Of a stretch of 64,000 bases of DNA, positions 18,431-27,388 are shown one piece after another; the first letter of the stretch is position 1; each line of letters opens with the position of its first letter. Source of the DNA: Mycolicibacter sp. MU0102 (GTDB lineage: Bacteria; Actinomycetota; Actinomycetes; Mycobacteriales; Mycobacteriaceae); NCBI RefSeq assembly GCF_963378105.1, contig NZ_OY726398.1, positions 3,348,001 through 3,412,000 on the forward strand, written 5' to 3'. The notes under the pieces were generated by a model, which saw nothing but the letters and a program-made list of their open reading frames with translations, was not told the origin of the DNA and ran no database searches. The translations under genes and the position numbers were made by a program.

Positions 18431-20526
18431 GGAGTCACTCCCTGCGCCTGGATCGCAGTGATGGCCACGGTGTAGACGATGTCGTCCACCAGCGCACCGC
18501 GGGACAGGTCGTTGACGGGCTTGGCCAGTCCCTGCAGCACCGGACCGATTGCGATCGCACCGGCACTGCGCTGCACCGCCTTATAGGTGTTGTTGCCCGT
18601 GTTGAGGTCGGGGAACACCAGCACGGTGGCCCGCCCCGCCACCGGCGAGTCCGGCATCTTGGCCGCTGCGACTCCCGCGTCGACCGCGGCGTCGTATTGG
18701 ATCGGACCATCGGCGAGCAGATCGGGGCGACGCTCGTGCACCAATTGTGTTGCGGCACGGACCTTGTCCACGCCGGCGCCGGAGCCGGATTCGCCAGTCG
18801 AGTAGGACAGCAGCGCGACTCGGGGGTCGATGCCGAACGCGGCCGCGGTGGCCGCCGAGGAGATGGCGATGTCGGCGAGTTGCTCGACGGTCGGATCGGG
18901 CACCACCGCGCAGTCGCCGTAGGCCAGCACCCGGTCGGACAGGCACATCAGGAACACACTGGACACCGTGGACACTCCGGGCGCGGTGCGGATGATCTCG
19001 AACGCCGGCCGGATGGTGTGGGCCGTGGTGTGCACTGCACCCGACACCATTCCGTCGGCGATCCCGGAGTGCACCATCATGGTGCCGAAATAGGAGATGT
19101 CGCGCATGATCTCGCGGGCGCGGTCCTCGGTGACGCCCTTGTGCGCGCGCAGCCGGGCGTATTCGGCGCCGAACGTATCCCGCAGGTCACTGGTCTCGGG
19201 GTCGATCACCCGCGCGGCATCCAGGTCCACGCCCAGCTCGGCTCCGCGCTGACGCACCGCGCCTTCCACACCGAGCAGGGTCAGGTCGACGATCCCACGT
19301 GACAGTAGCCGCCCGGCCGCCAACAAGATCCGGTCGTCGGTTGCTTCCGGCAGCACGATGTGGCGACGGTCGGCTCGGGCCCGTTCCAGCAGCCGGTACT
19401 CGAACATCTGCGGGGTGATCACGGTCGACGCCGGCACCCGGATCCGCTCGGCCAGCTCGGCGCCGTCGATGTGCTCGGCGACCAGGGCAAGCGCGGTGTC
19501 GATCTTGCGCAACGCACCGACGGTGATCCTCGAGCCGGTGCGCGACACCCTTTCGGCGGTGTCGTAGGTGCGGTGGCTGGTGGCGATCAGCGGCAGCGTA
19601 GGCCGCAGGCCCTTCACCAATTTGTCGATCGCCGGGTGCGGCAACAGACCGCCGTTGAGGATGACTCCGGCCAGGGACGGGAAGCCCTGTGCCTCATGGG
19701 CATTCACCAGTGCCAGCAGCACGTCGGAGCGGTCGGCCGGCACGATCACCACCTGCCCCTCGGACAGCCGATCGAGAATGTTCTCGGCGGTCATGCCACC
19801 GACCATGACGCTGAGCGCTTCGCGGCGCAGCAACTCCGGGTCGCCGCTGTAGACGGTGCCCTGAAGCGCGGCGCAGAGTTCGGCCATGGTCGGGGCAGAC
19901 AGCAGCGCCACCTCCGGAATCGCGAACACCGGAATGTCAGCGCCGGCCAGGCGTACCGAGATCTCCTGGGTGACATCGGCAAGCCGGTCCGGGTCGCAAC
20001 GGTTGGCGATCACCGCTGCCGGATGGGCGTGTACCGCAGCCACTTCGGCCAGCCAACGCTCGGTGATCTCGGCGATGGCCTGCGCGTCGCGGTTGTGGCC
20101 GTTGATCGCCAGCACCAGTGGCGCCCCCAGGTTCACCGCGACGCGGGCGTTGAAGGTCAACTCGCTCGGGTTGACGACGTCGGTGTAGTCGCTGCCGACC
20201 ACTAATACGGTGTCGCAGTGCCGGGCGACCTCGTGGAATCGCGCGACGATCTCGCCCAGCGCCGCCTCTCGGTCGGCGAAGACCTCTTGGTAGGTCACGC
20301 CACGGCAGGCACTGTGGTCGTCGATGGTGGCGGTGGCATGGGCGAGCAGCAGTTCGAGTTGCCCGTCGGGCTCGTCCAGCGATCGCACGACCGGCCTGAA
20401 GACGCCGACCCGGGTCGACGAGGCGGCCAGAAGGTGCAGCAGGCCCAGCGCGAGCACGGACTTACCGGAGCCGCCCTCGGCGGCGGCGAGGTAGATGCTC
20501 GACGTGCCGGCGTTACCTTCTGACAT
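18427..20526 (-). CDS. pta: Phosphate acetyltransferase, two-domain type
   Basis: A 699-aa enzyme converting acetyl-CoA + phosphate to acetyl phosphate + CoA. The N-terminal P-loop domain (residues 8-210) carries AAAEGGSGKSVLALGLL, followed by a DRTGG-type middle domain (about 220-330). The C-terminal catalytic PTA_PTB domain (about 370-695) includes PEATDDRILLAAGRL, SYSTGESGSGAGVDKV and FPDLNTGNNTYKAVQ. It is followed by ackA with overlap. The product acetyl phosphate could also feed response regulators such as the one next door, which is speculation. Confidence 0.95.
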   Translation of the reverse strand: MSEGNAGTSSIYLAAAEGGSGKSVLALGLLHLLAASSTRVGVFRPVVRSLDEPDGQLELLLAHATATIDDHSACRGVTYQEVFADREAALGEIVARFHEVARHCDTVLVVGSDYTDVVNPSELTFNARVAVNLGAPLVLAINGHNRDAQAIAEITERWLAEVAAVHAHPAAVIANRCDPDRLADVTQEISVRLAGADIPVFAIPEVALLSAPTMAELCAALQGTVYSGDPELLRREALSVMVGGMTAENILDRLSEGQVVIVPADRSDVLLALVNAHEAQGFPSLAGVILNGGLLPHPAIDKLVKGLRPTLPLIATSHRTYDTAERVSRTGSRITVGALRKIDTALALVAEHIDGAELAERIRVPASTVITPQMFEYRLLERARADRRHIVLPEATDDRILLAAGRLLSRGIVDLTLLGVEGAVRQRGAELGVDLDAARVIDPETSDLRDTFGAEYARLRAHKGVTEDRAREIMRDISYFGTMMVHSGIADGMVSGAVHTTAHTIRPAFEIIRTAPGVSTVSSVFLMCLSDRVLAYGDCAVVPDPTVEQLADIAISSAATAAAFGIDPRVALLSYSTGESGSGAGVDKVRAATQLVHERRPDLLADGPIQYDAAVDAGVAAAKMPDSPVAGRATVLVFPDLNTGNNTYKAVQRSAGAIAIGPVLQGLAKPVNDLSRGALVDDIVYTVAITAIQAQGVTP

Positions 20527-20530
20527 CGGA

Positions 20531-21664
20531 TCAGGCCAAGGCGATCCGGTCGATCGCGGAGCTCAGTCGCGCCACCGTTCCCTCGATATCGGCCAACTTG
20601 TCCAGGCCGAACAGTCCAATTCGGAAGGTGCTGAACGTCGCCGGCTCATCGCATTGCAGCGGCACTCCCGCTGCGGTCTGCAGACCCTGGGCCAAAAACT
20701 TTCGCCCGGTGCGGATGTCTGGGTCGGTGGTGTAGCTGACCACCACGCCGGGCGCTTCGAAGCCGGGTGCGGCCACGCTGGGGAAGCCGCGTTCGGCCAG
20801 CAGCGCACGGACCTTGCGTCCCAGCGCGAACTGCTGTTCGCGCACGGCATCGAAGCCGCGGTCGCGGGTCTCGGCCATGGCATCGCGAAGCCTGCTGATC
20901 ACACCGGTCGGCATCGTTGCGTGGTAGGCGTGGCCACCGTTCTCGTAGGCCACCATGATCTCGCGCCACTTCTTCAGGTCCAGCGCGAAGCTGGTGCTCT
21001 GGGTGCGCTCCATGACCTCCACGGCGCGGTTGGACAGGCCGACCATGGCACAGCCCGGCTCGCTACTCCAGTCCTTCTGTGGCGCGGTCACCAGGACGTC
21101 CACCCCGAGGGCCGCCATGTCCGCCCAGACCACGCCGGAGGCGATGCAGTCCAGGACGAATAGGCCGCCGACCGCGGCCGTCGCCGTGCCGATGCGCGTC
21201 AGGTAGTCGTCGGGCAGCAGGATTCCGCTGGCGGTCTCCACGTGCGGAACGCACACCACCGCCGGCCGGATCCGCGCGATCGCCTCCTCGACCTCGTCGA
21301 TGGGCGCGGGAGCGAAGGGCGCCTGGTCGCCGTCGCCGGTCGGACGGGCCTTGAGCACGGTGACACGGTCGGTGATGCGGCCGGTCGCAAGGATCTGACT
21401 CCACCGGTAGCTGAAGAACCCGTTCCGGACGACGAGCACGTCTGCGTCGTTGGCGAACTGGCGTGCGACCGCTTCCATGCCGCACGTTCCGTTGCCGGGC
21501 ACGACGACCGCCTCGTCGGCGTGGTACACCTCGCGCAGCATCGCCGAGACGTCGTTCATGACGTCCTGGAAGCGCGCGGACATGTGGTTGATGGCCCGGT
21601 CGGTGTAGACGACGGAGTACTCGAGCAATCCGTCGGGGTCGACCGCGGGAAGAAGTCCTGGCAT
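20531..21664 (-). CDS. Class V aminotransferase (alanine/serine-glyoxylate type)
   Basis: A 377-aa PLP enzyme of fold type I. The PLP-binding Lys is in VTAPQKDWSSEPG near residue 195, and the preceding VLDCIASG supplies the PLP-ring Asp. Family relatives use glyoxylate or pyruvate as acceptor (serine-glyoxylate, alanine-glyoxylate or aminoethylphosphonate-pyruvate aminotransferases), and I cannot separate these by eye. It lies 4 nt upstream of pta on the same strand, so it may feed a two-carbon substrate into acetyl phosphate metabolism. Confidence 0.82.
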   Translation of the reverse strand: MPGLLPAVDPDGLLEYSVVYTDRAINHMSARFQDVMNDVSAMLREVYHADEAVVVPGNGTCGMEAVARQFANDADVLVVRNGFFSYRWSQILATGRITDRVTVLKARPTGDGDQAPFAPAPIDEVEEAIARIRPAVVCVPHVETASGILLPDDYLTRIGTATAAVGGLFVLDCIASGVVWADMAALGVDVLVTAPQKDWSSEPGCAMVGLSNRAVEVMERTQSTSFALDLKKWREIMVAYENGGHAYHATMPTGVISRLRDAMAETRDRGFDAVREQQFALGRKVRALLAERGFPSVAAPGFEAPGVVVSYTTDPDIRTGRKFLAQGLQTAAGVPLQCDEPATFSTFRIGLFGLDKLADIEGTVARLSSAIDRIALA

Positions 21665-21751
21665 GAAGCCTCTCCTAGGTGGGGCGGACAGCGCCGATTG
21701 CCAATCTTAGGGCTGTCGCATTCGTGCGTTCACCGATGCGCGCGAACGGCT

Positions 21752-22321
21752 TCAGCCGATCTCGACATCGGATATGTTGCGGCCGCCGAGCCACAGGCCC
21801 AGCGCTTCTGCGGTGCCGCGGACAACGGTGCCGCGGCCGCGGGGCCGGCCGATCCCGTTGGTGGGCTCGACCCGATACCGGAGCAGGGTCGCCTGCAGCT
21901 TCTGCGCGGTCAGGCTCACGCCTTCGGAAAGGATCGCGGCCTCTTCAACGGGCGGGATTTCCCGGCTACGCCCTAGCCCGCGCAGCACATCCTGGTGGTG
22001 CATCGCCAAGTCGCCCAGCAGCAGCCCGGCCACCGCGCGATCGGGTACCTGCGCCCAGCACCGGGCGGCGGCGATCAGTTCGGCCCGGTCGCGGCCACGT
22101 CCCGCCGTGACGACTTCGGCGTTGATCTTGTGCAATCGCCACGGGGCACGCAGGTATCTGCCGATCTCGGAGGTACCCATCAGATGGGCCAGCACGTCAC
22201 GCGGCGACCATTGGGCGCACAGGGTGGTGCCGTGGTCGAATTCAGCGTCCGGGAGCCCGTCGACCGTGTCGACGAACGCATGCCGTGCCGCGCGGACGAT
22301 GTCGATCCGGTTTGTCATCAC
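21752..22321 (-). CDS. DinB/maleylpyruvate-isomerase-type (mycothiol-dependent) protein
   Basis: The product is 188-189 aa, starting at GTG 22321 or the adjacent ATG 22318. A helical-bundle N-terminus has WSPRDVLAHLMG and DLAMHHQDVLR, which place the His residues typical of metal-binding DinB-fold mycothiol transferases of the TIGR03083 group. The reaction is unknown, but S-transfer to mycothiol is the family theme. It follows fadE25 on the opposite side of a 6-nt gap (fadE25 lies at lower transcription order), with no sign of functional linkage. Confidence 0.7.
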   Translation of the reverse strand: MMTNRIDIVRAARHAFVDTVDGLPDAEFDHGTTLCAQWSPRDVLAHLMGTSEIGRYLRAPWRLHKINAEVVTAGRGRDRAELIAAARCWAQVPDRAVAGLLLGDLAMHHQDVLRGLGRSREIPPVEEAAILSEGVSLTAQKLQATLLRYRVEPTNGIGRPRGRGTVVRGTAEALGLWLGGRNISDVEIG

Positions 22322-22327
22322 TTGGGG

Positions 22328-23500
22328 TCAGCGCAGTAGGTGTCGGCTCATGACGACGCGCTGGATCTGGTTGGTGCCCTCATAGATCTGGGTGATCTTG
22401 GCGTCACGCATCATCCGCTCCACCGGGAAGTCCGTGGTGTAACCCGCCCCACCGAACAACTGCACCGCATCGGTGGTGACCTCCATGGCGACATCGGAGG
22501 CGAAGCACTTGCTGGCCGCGGAGATGAAACCCAAACCGGTCTCACCGCGCTCGGCGCGCGCCGCGGCGGAGTAGACCATCAGCCGCGCCGCCTCCAGCTT
22601 CATCGCCATATCGGCGAGCATGAACTGCACGCCCTGGAAGGTGCTGATGTTCTTGCCGAACTGCTTGCGGTCCTTGGTGTATTCGATTGCCGCATCCAAC
22701 GCGCCCTGCGCGATGCCGACGGCCTGGGCGCCGATGGTCGGGCGGGTGTGGTCCAGGGTGCGCAACGCGGTCTTAAACCCGGTCCCGGGCTCACCGATGA
22801 TCCGATCACCCGGAATACGGCAGTTCTCGAAGTACAGCTCGGTGGTCGGCGAGCCCTTGATGCCCAGCTTGTGCTCCTTGGGCCCGATCGAAAAGCCCTC
22901 ATCGTCGATGTGGACCATGAACGCCGAAATCCCATTGGCGTCCAAGTCGGGGTCAGTGACCGCCATCACCGTGTACCAACTCGACTTACCACCATTGGTG
23001 ATCCAGCACTTGGAGCCATTGAGGATCCAGTCATCACCATCGGCCTTGGCCCGAGTGCGCATCGCCGCGGCATCACTGCCAGCCTCACGCTCACTCAACG
23101 CGTAGGAGGCCATCACCTCACCGGCCGCCAAGCCCGGCAACACCTGCGCCTTGAGCTCGTCAGAACCCGACAGGATCAAACCCATCGTGCCCAGCTTGTT
23201 CACCGCCGGAATCAACGACGACGACGCACACACCCGGGCGACCTCTTCGATCACAATGCACGCCGCCACCGAATCAGCACCCTGCCCGCCGTACTCCTCC
23301 GGGACGTGCACGGCGTTGAAACCCGACGCATTCAGCGCCGCCAGAGCCTCTTCGGGGAACCGGGCCTTCTCATCGACATCCTTGGCGTACGGAGCGATCT
23401 CCTTCTCCGCCAACGCCCGAATCGCCGCCCGCAACTCATCGTGCTCCTCGGGCAACTTGAACAGATCAAACGAGGGATTCCCGGCCCACCCAGCCATCAC
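22328..23500 (-). CDS. fadE25: Acyl-CoA dehydrogenase FadE25
   Basis: A 390-aa FAD-dependent enzyme for the first step of fatty-acid beta-oxidation, nearly the same length as Rv3274c. Domain order is all-alpha N-terminus, beta middle with YALSEREAGSDAAAM and WITNGG, and all-alpha C-terminus. The catalytic Glu is in ITQIYEGTNQIQR near residue 370. The position beside purE/purK matches M. tuberculosis. Confidence 0.95.
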   Translation of the reverse strand: MMAGWAGNPSFDLFKLPEEHDELRAAIRALAEKEIAPYAKDVDEKARFPEEALAALNASGFNAVHVPEEYGGQGADSVAACIVIEEVARVCASSSLIPAVNKLGTMGLILSGSDELKAQVLPGLAAGEVMASYALSEREAGSDAAAMRTRAKADGDDWILNGSKCWITNGGKSSWYTVMAVTDPDLDANGISAFMVHIDDEGFSIGPKEHKLGIKGSPTTELYFENCRIPGDRIIGEPGTGFKTALRTLDHTRPTIGAQAVGIAQGALDAAIEYTKDRKQFGKNISTFQGVQFMLADMAMKLEAARLMVYSAAARAERGETGLGFISAASKCFASDVAMEVTTDAVQLFGGAGYTTDFPVERMMRDAKITQIYEGTNQIQRVVMSRHLLR

Positions 23501-23511
23501 AGCCTCCTAAG

Positions 23512-24027
23512 CTACTCGCCGGTAACTTTACCTTGAAGCATCGCGTCCTTCGCAAGCACGCTCTGGGCCAGCTGGTCTTGAAAAGCCGCCATGCGGGCCC
23601 GTAGCGCGGCGTCGGATGAGCCCAGAATACGCACAGCGAGCAAACCTGCATTGCGTGCGCCGCCGATAGAAACAGTGGCCACGGGCACGCCAGCTGGCAT
23701 CTGCACGATCGACAGCAAAGAATCCATGCCGTCCAGGCGGGCCAGCGGCACCGGCACCCCGATCACCGGCAGCGGTGTGGCCGAAGCCACCATCCCGGGC
23801 AGGTGCGCGGCACCGCCCGCCCCGGCGATGATCACCTCGATACCGCGGCCGGCGGCGTCGCGGGCGTAGTCGAACATCCGCTGCGGGGTGCGGTGCGCCG
23901 AGACCACCCCGACCTCGAACGGGATCTCGAACTCAGCCAGCGCCAGGGCCGCTTCTTCCATCACCGACCAGTCGCTGTCACTGCCCATGATCACGCCGAC
24001 CCGGGGACCGGGCTTGTGCTCACTCAT
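23512..24027 (-). CDS. purE: N5-CAIR mutase PurE
   Basis: A 171-aa enzyme that moves the carboxyl group of N5-CAIR to form CAIR in purine synthesis. The signature VGVIMGSDSDWSVM begins near residue 11, and SAHRTP and GAGGAAHLPGMVAS follow. The ATG at 24027 lies inside the end of purK, an 8-nt overlap, so the two are coupled. Confidence 0.95.
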   Translation of the reverse strand: MSEHKPGPRVGVIMGSDSDWSVMEEAALALAEFEIPFEVGVVSAHRTPQRMFDYARDAAGRGIEVIIAGAGGAAHLPGMVASATPLPVIGVPVPLARLDGMDSLLSIVQMPAGVPVATVSIGGARNAGLLAVRILGSSDAALRARMAAFQDQLAQSVLAKDAMLQGKVTGE

Positions 24028-25243
24028 GCGGATCCCATCCATCGCTCCATTCCCCGTGCGACAACCAGTGTGCCGCGCTTTCGGCCCGCTCGCGCAGGTT
24101 CGCCGAGTCCTTGGTCTCCTCACCCAGCAGGTTGATGTGGCCGATCTTGCGGCCGGGTCGTTCGTCCTTGCCGTAGAGGTGGACTCGGGCGTCGGGATAG
24201 CGCGCGAACAGGTGGTGCAGCCGCTCGTCCATCGTCATCGCCGGCGTTTGCGGGGCGCCCAGGACGTTGGCCATCACAGTCACCGCCGCAACCGGTGTGG
24301 TGGCACCGAGCGGATAGTCCAGCACTGCACGTAGATGCTGTTCGAACTGACTGGTGGCCGCACCGTCCATCGTCCAGTGCCCCGAGTTGTGCGGTCGCAT
24401 CGCCAGCTCGTTGACCAGCACCTGCCCGTCGACGGTTTCGAAAAGCTCGACCGCAAGCACTCCGACCACACCCAGCTCGTCGGCCAACCGCAGCGCCAAT
24501 TGTTGTGCAGCAGCAGCTGATTCGTCTGACAGATCGGGAGCGGGCGCGATCACCGTCACGCAGATTCCGTCTTCCTGCACGGTCTCGACCACCGGCCATG
24601 CCGCACCCTGGCCGAACGGTGACCGAGCCACCAGCGCCGACAGTTCCCGGCGCATCGCAACCCGCTCTTCGGCCAGCACCGGCACGCCTGCGGCCAGATA
24701 CTCGGTGACGACGGCCCGGGCCTGGGCCACGTCATCGACGATGGACACGCCGCGTCCGTCGTAGCCGCCGCGGGCCGCCTTCACCACCATCGGCCCACCG
24801 GTCAGGGCGGCGAAGTCATCGAGGTCCTCGGGCGTCTCGATCGCGGCGAACCGCGGCACCGGCGCCCCCAGCTCCGACAGCTTGCGGCGCATCACCAGCT
24901 TGTCCTGGGCGTGCAGCAACGCCGCCGGCGGAGGCGCGACGTTGACGCCCTCGGCGATCAGCTGATGCAGCAGCTCGCCCGGGACGTGCTCATGGTCGAA
25001 GGTGAGCACGGTGGCGCCGGCCGCGGCCCGGCGCAGGTCATCGAGGTCAGTGTGCGATCCGATCACCACGTCCGGGGTGACCTGGGCGGCCGGCTCGTCG
25101 GCCGCCGCGGCCAGCACCCGCAGCCGCTGCCCCAGCGCGATCGCAGCCTGATGAGTCATCCGCGCCAGCTGGCCGCCGCCCACCATGGCGACGAGGGGGC
25201 TGCGTCCGCCCGTGGGCGGCGTAGTGGTTGGAGGGTTCGACAC
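24020..25243 (-). CDS. purK: N5-CAIR synthetase PurK
   Basis: A 407-aa ATP-grasp enzyme making N5-CAIR from AIR, bicarbonate and ATP for PurE. MVGGGQLARM at the N-terminus starts the pre-ATP-grasp domain. KAARGGYDGRGV is the ATP-binding loop and VNELAMRPHNSGHWT the metal-binding end. GTG 25243 was chosen because it gives the usual short leader before VGGGQLARM; a longer start at 25282 is possible. The gtrA gene diverges from it. Confidence 0.93.
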   Translation of the reverse strand: MSNPPTTTPPTGGRSPLVAMVGGGQLARMTHQAAIALGQRLRVLAAAADEPAAQVTPDVVIGSHTDLDDLRRAAAGATVLTFDHEHVPGELLHQLIAEGVNVAPPPAALLHAQDKLVMRRKLSELGAPVPRFAAIETPEDLDDFAALTGGPMVVKAARGGYDGRGVSIVDDVAQARAVVTEYLAAGVPVLAEERVAMRRELSALVARSPFGQGAAWPVVETVQEDGICVTVIAPAPDLSDESAAAAQQLALRLADELGVVGVLAVELFETVDGQVLVNELAMRPHNSGHWTMDGAATSQFEQHLRAVLDYPLGATTPVAAVTVMANVLGAPQTPAMTMDERLHHLFARYPDARVHLYGKDERPGRKIGHINLLGEETKDSANLRERAESAAHWLSHGEWSDGWDPHE

Positions 25244-25350
25244 GGGCAATATCGTTTCACGTCGGCGCCGCGGCGATCGCAAGTGCGGCGCCCGAGGTCG
25301 TTATGCAGTCGTTAGGCGCAGATGGGGCCGAGTCCGTACACTGGCAACTT

Positions 25351-25998
25351 GTGTCTTTTACCGACGCCACGATTGCCCGTCTGCCGCGGGTCATCCGTCC
25401 GCTGGCCGAACGCCATCATGAGCTGATCAAGTTCGCCATCGTCGGCGCGACCACATTCCTCATCGACTCCGCGCTGTTCTACACCCTCAAGCTCACGATT
25501 CTGTCGCCCAAGCCCGTCACAGCCAAGGTGATCTCGGGGATCGTCGCGGTGATCGCCTCCTACATCCTCAATCGGGAGTGGAGCTTCAAGGACCGGGGCG
25601 GTCGTGAGCGCCACCACGAGGCCCTGCTGTTCTTCGGGGTCAGCGGCGTCGGCGTGGTGCTGTCCATGGCCCCGTTGTGGTTCTCCAGCTACGTGCTCGG
25701 GCTGCGAGCACCCATGGTGTCGTTGACCATCGAGAACCTCTCGGACTTCGTCTCGGCCTACATCATCGGCAACCTGCTGCAAATGGCGTTCCGGTTCTGG
25801 GCGTTCCGCCGCTGGGTCTTTCCCGACGAGTTCGCCCGCAGCACCGACGCCGCACTCGACGCGACGATCGAGACCGGCGCGCTCGCCGAGGCGATCGAAG
25901 ACGCCCTGGAGGGCGGCCCGGACACCGGCGTGGTGACGCTCTTCCGGCGTCCGCCCCGTCATCAACCGCCGGCGGACGGTCTGTCGAAAACCTCGTGA
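25351..25998 (+). CDS. GtrA-family membrane protein, Rv3277 type
   Basis: A 215-aa protein with four transmembrane segments, beginning at ELIKFAIVGATTFLIDSALF. The conserved ILNREWSF lies in the central loop. GtrA proteins are thought to help flip prenyl-linked sugars or to partner glycosyltransferases. The C-terminal tail after FRFWAFRRWVF is cytoplasmic and acidic. The GTG at 25351 matches the mycobacterial family start; upstream in-frame ATGs give poor N-termini. Its 3' end overlaps the PH-domain gene by 37 nt, tail to tail. Confidence 0.82.
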   Translation: MSFTDATIARLPRVIRPLAERHHELIKFAIVGATTFLIDSALFYTLKLTILSPKPVTAKVISGIVAVIASYILNREWSFKDRGGRERHHEALLFFGVSGVGVVLSMAPLWFSSYVLGLRAPMVSLTIENLSDFVSAYIIGNLLQMAFRFWAFRRWVFPDEFARSTDAALDATIETGALAEAIEDALEGGPDTGVVTLFRRPPRHQPPADGLSKTS

Positions 25999-26471
25999 TA
26001 GAGGAGTGTGTGGACCTGCTCCACGCGCGGAATGTCGTAGAACTCCAACGGTTCCTGTGACGCCGACTCAATGATCAGCGTCCCGGTTCGCAAGATCCGG
26101 TCGATGAACCCATGCACGAACTCCACACTGTTGATCCGCGCCAGGCCGATGTCGATTCCGCTGCGGGTCAACAACCCGTGCCGAAACATCACGCGTCGGT
26201 CAGTGACCACAAAATGCGTGGTCAACCAACTCAGGAACGGCCAGAGTGTCAGCCAGCCGAAAACGACCAGCCAGATCGCCCAGATCACCCCGAAGACCAC
26301 GTTCTTGGCAGTCGGATCCCAGGCCCGCGTGTTGACGAACCCAGCGGCGAAGGAGGCGCAGGCGGTGACCAGCAACAGCGCCAGCACCGGCAGAATCAGG
26401 CGTTTGACGTGGGGGTGCCGGTGCAACACCACCTGCTCGTCTTCGGCCAGCACGTTCTCCGGGTAACCCAC
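25962..26471 (-). CDS. PH-domain membrane protein (bPH2/DUF304), Rv3278c type
   Basis: The product is 169 aa. Two hydrophobic segments (LILPVLALLLVTACASFAAG and VVFGVIWAIWLVVFGWLTLW) are followed by a bacterial PH domain with FVVTDRRVMFRHGLLTRSG and a Val-rich strand pattern to about residue 155. The function is unknown; this family is associated with membrane stress or lipid binding. It is 8 nt downstream of birA on the same strand, probably co-transcribed. Confidence 0.85.
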   Translation of the reverse strand: MGYPENVLAEDEQVVLHRHPHVKRLILPVLALLLVTACASFAAGFVNTRAWDPTAKNVVFGVIWAIWLVVFGWLTLWPFLSWLTTHFVVTDRRVMFRHGLLTRSGIDIGLARINSVEFVHGFIDRILRTGTLIIESASQEPLEFYDIPRVEQVHTLLYHEVFDRPSAGG

Positions 26472-26479
26472 GGCCGGAC

Positions 26480-27301
26480 CTAGCCGGTGGGCCGGAGTCG
26501 GGTGACGTCGCCGGCCGACACCGTCACGGTGCCATCCCCGGTGTTGATCACCAGGCGGCCGGTGTCGTCGATGGCCTCGGCGACTCCCTCCACCCGTTGG
26601 CCGCCGGGTATGTCGGCGCGCACCTGGGCCCCCAGGGTGCAGCTGTGCCGCCGGTAGTCCGACACCAGCGCGTCGTCGGCTCCGCCCGCCGCCCGCCAGG
26701 CCGCGACCCTCATTGCGAGGTGACGAAGAACCTTGTCGGCCCAGAGGTTTCGGTCAACTACCGCAGCTCCGAGCATGGCCAGTGAGACCGCCGCCGGATC
26801 CGGGGCCTCCTCGGCGGTCATGGTCACGTTGAGCCCGAGCCCAACTACGATCACCTGCTTGGGAGCGGCCACCTCGGCCAGAATGCCCGCCAGCTTGCCT
26901 TGCTTGTCTGGGCCCGCGTTGACATCGTTGGGCCATTTCAGGCCGACCTGCAGACCCGAAACTTCGGCGATCGCATCGGCGACCGCGACACCGGTGGCCA
27001 GAGTCAGCCAGCCCCAACCCGATGTCGGGACGGTGTCTGCGGCTATCCCCACCGACAGTGAGAGCTGACTGCGCGCCGGGGCGCTCCAGTGTCGACCGTG
27101 ACGCCCGCGGCCGGCGGTCTGATGTTCGGCCAGCAGCACGGCGCCGGCGATGTCTTCGCCCGCCGCGGCGCGGGCCAGCAGATCGGCGTTGGTGGAACCG
27201 GTGTCCTCGACGACATCTACGGCGCGCCATGGCCCGTTCGGCCCGGTCAGTCCGTCCCGCAGAGCGGTCACATCCAGCGGCGGCCGTGGCACAAGACTCA
27301 T
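26480..27301 (-). CDS. birA: Biotin-[acetyl-CoA-carboxylase] ligase
   Basis: A 273-aa ligase that biotinylates the AccA3 BCCP domain, whose gene lies 7 kb away. No N-terminal helix-turn-helix is seen, so this is the monofunctional type. GSTNADLL and AGRGRHGRHW (the biotinyl-AMP loop) are present, with LKWPNDV later. The C-terminal SH3-like domain ends at about residue 270. The locus order birA then acc genes is conserved in mycobacteria. Confidence 0.93.
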   Translation of the reverse strand: MSLVPRPPLDVTALRDGLTGPNGPWRAVDVVEDTGSTNADLLARAAAGEDIAGAVLLAEHQTAGRGRHGRHWSAPARSQLSLSVGIAADTVPTSGWGWLTLATGVAVADAIAEVSGLQVGLKWPNDVNAGPDKQGKLAGILAEVAAPKQVIVVGLGLNVTMTAEEAPDPAAVSLAMLGAAVVDRNLWADKVLRHLAMRVAAWRAAGGADDALVSDYRRHSCTLGAQVRADIPGGQRVEGVAEAIDDTGRLVINTGDGTVTVSAGDVTRLRPTG

Positions 27302-27388
27302 TTCGCCAGCTTACTCACCAGCGCTGCAGCCACGCCGGTTGAAACGCCCGAGGCGCGGGTAATCGAACGGGTAGAGGAGGTGATCGGC

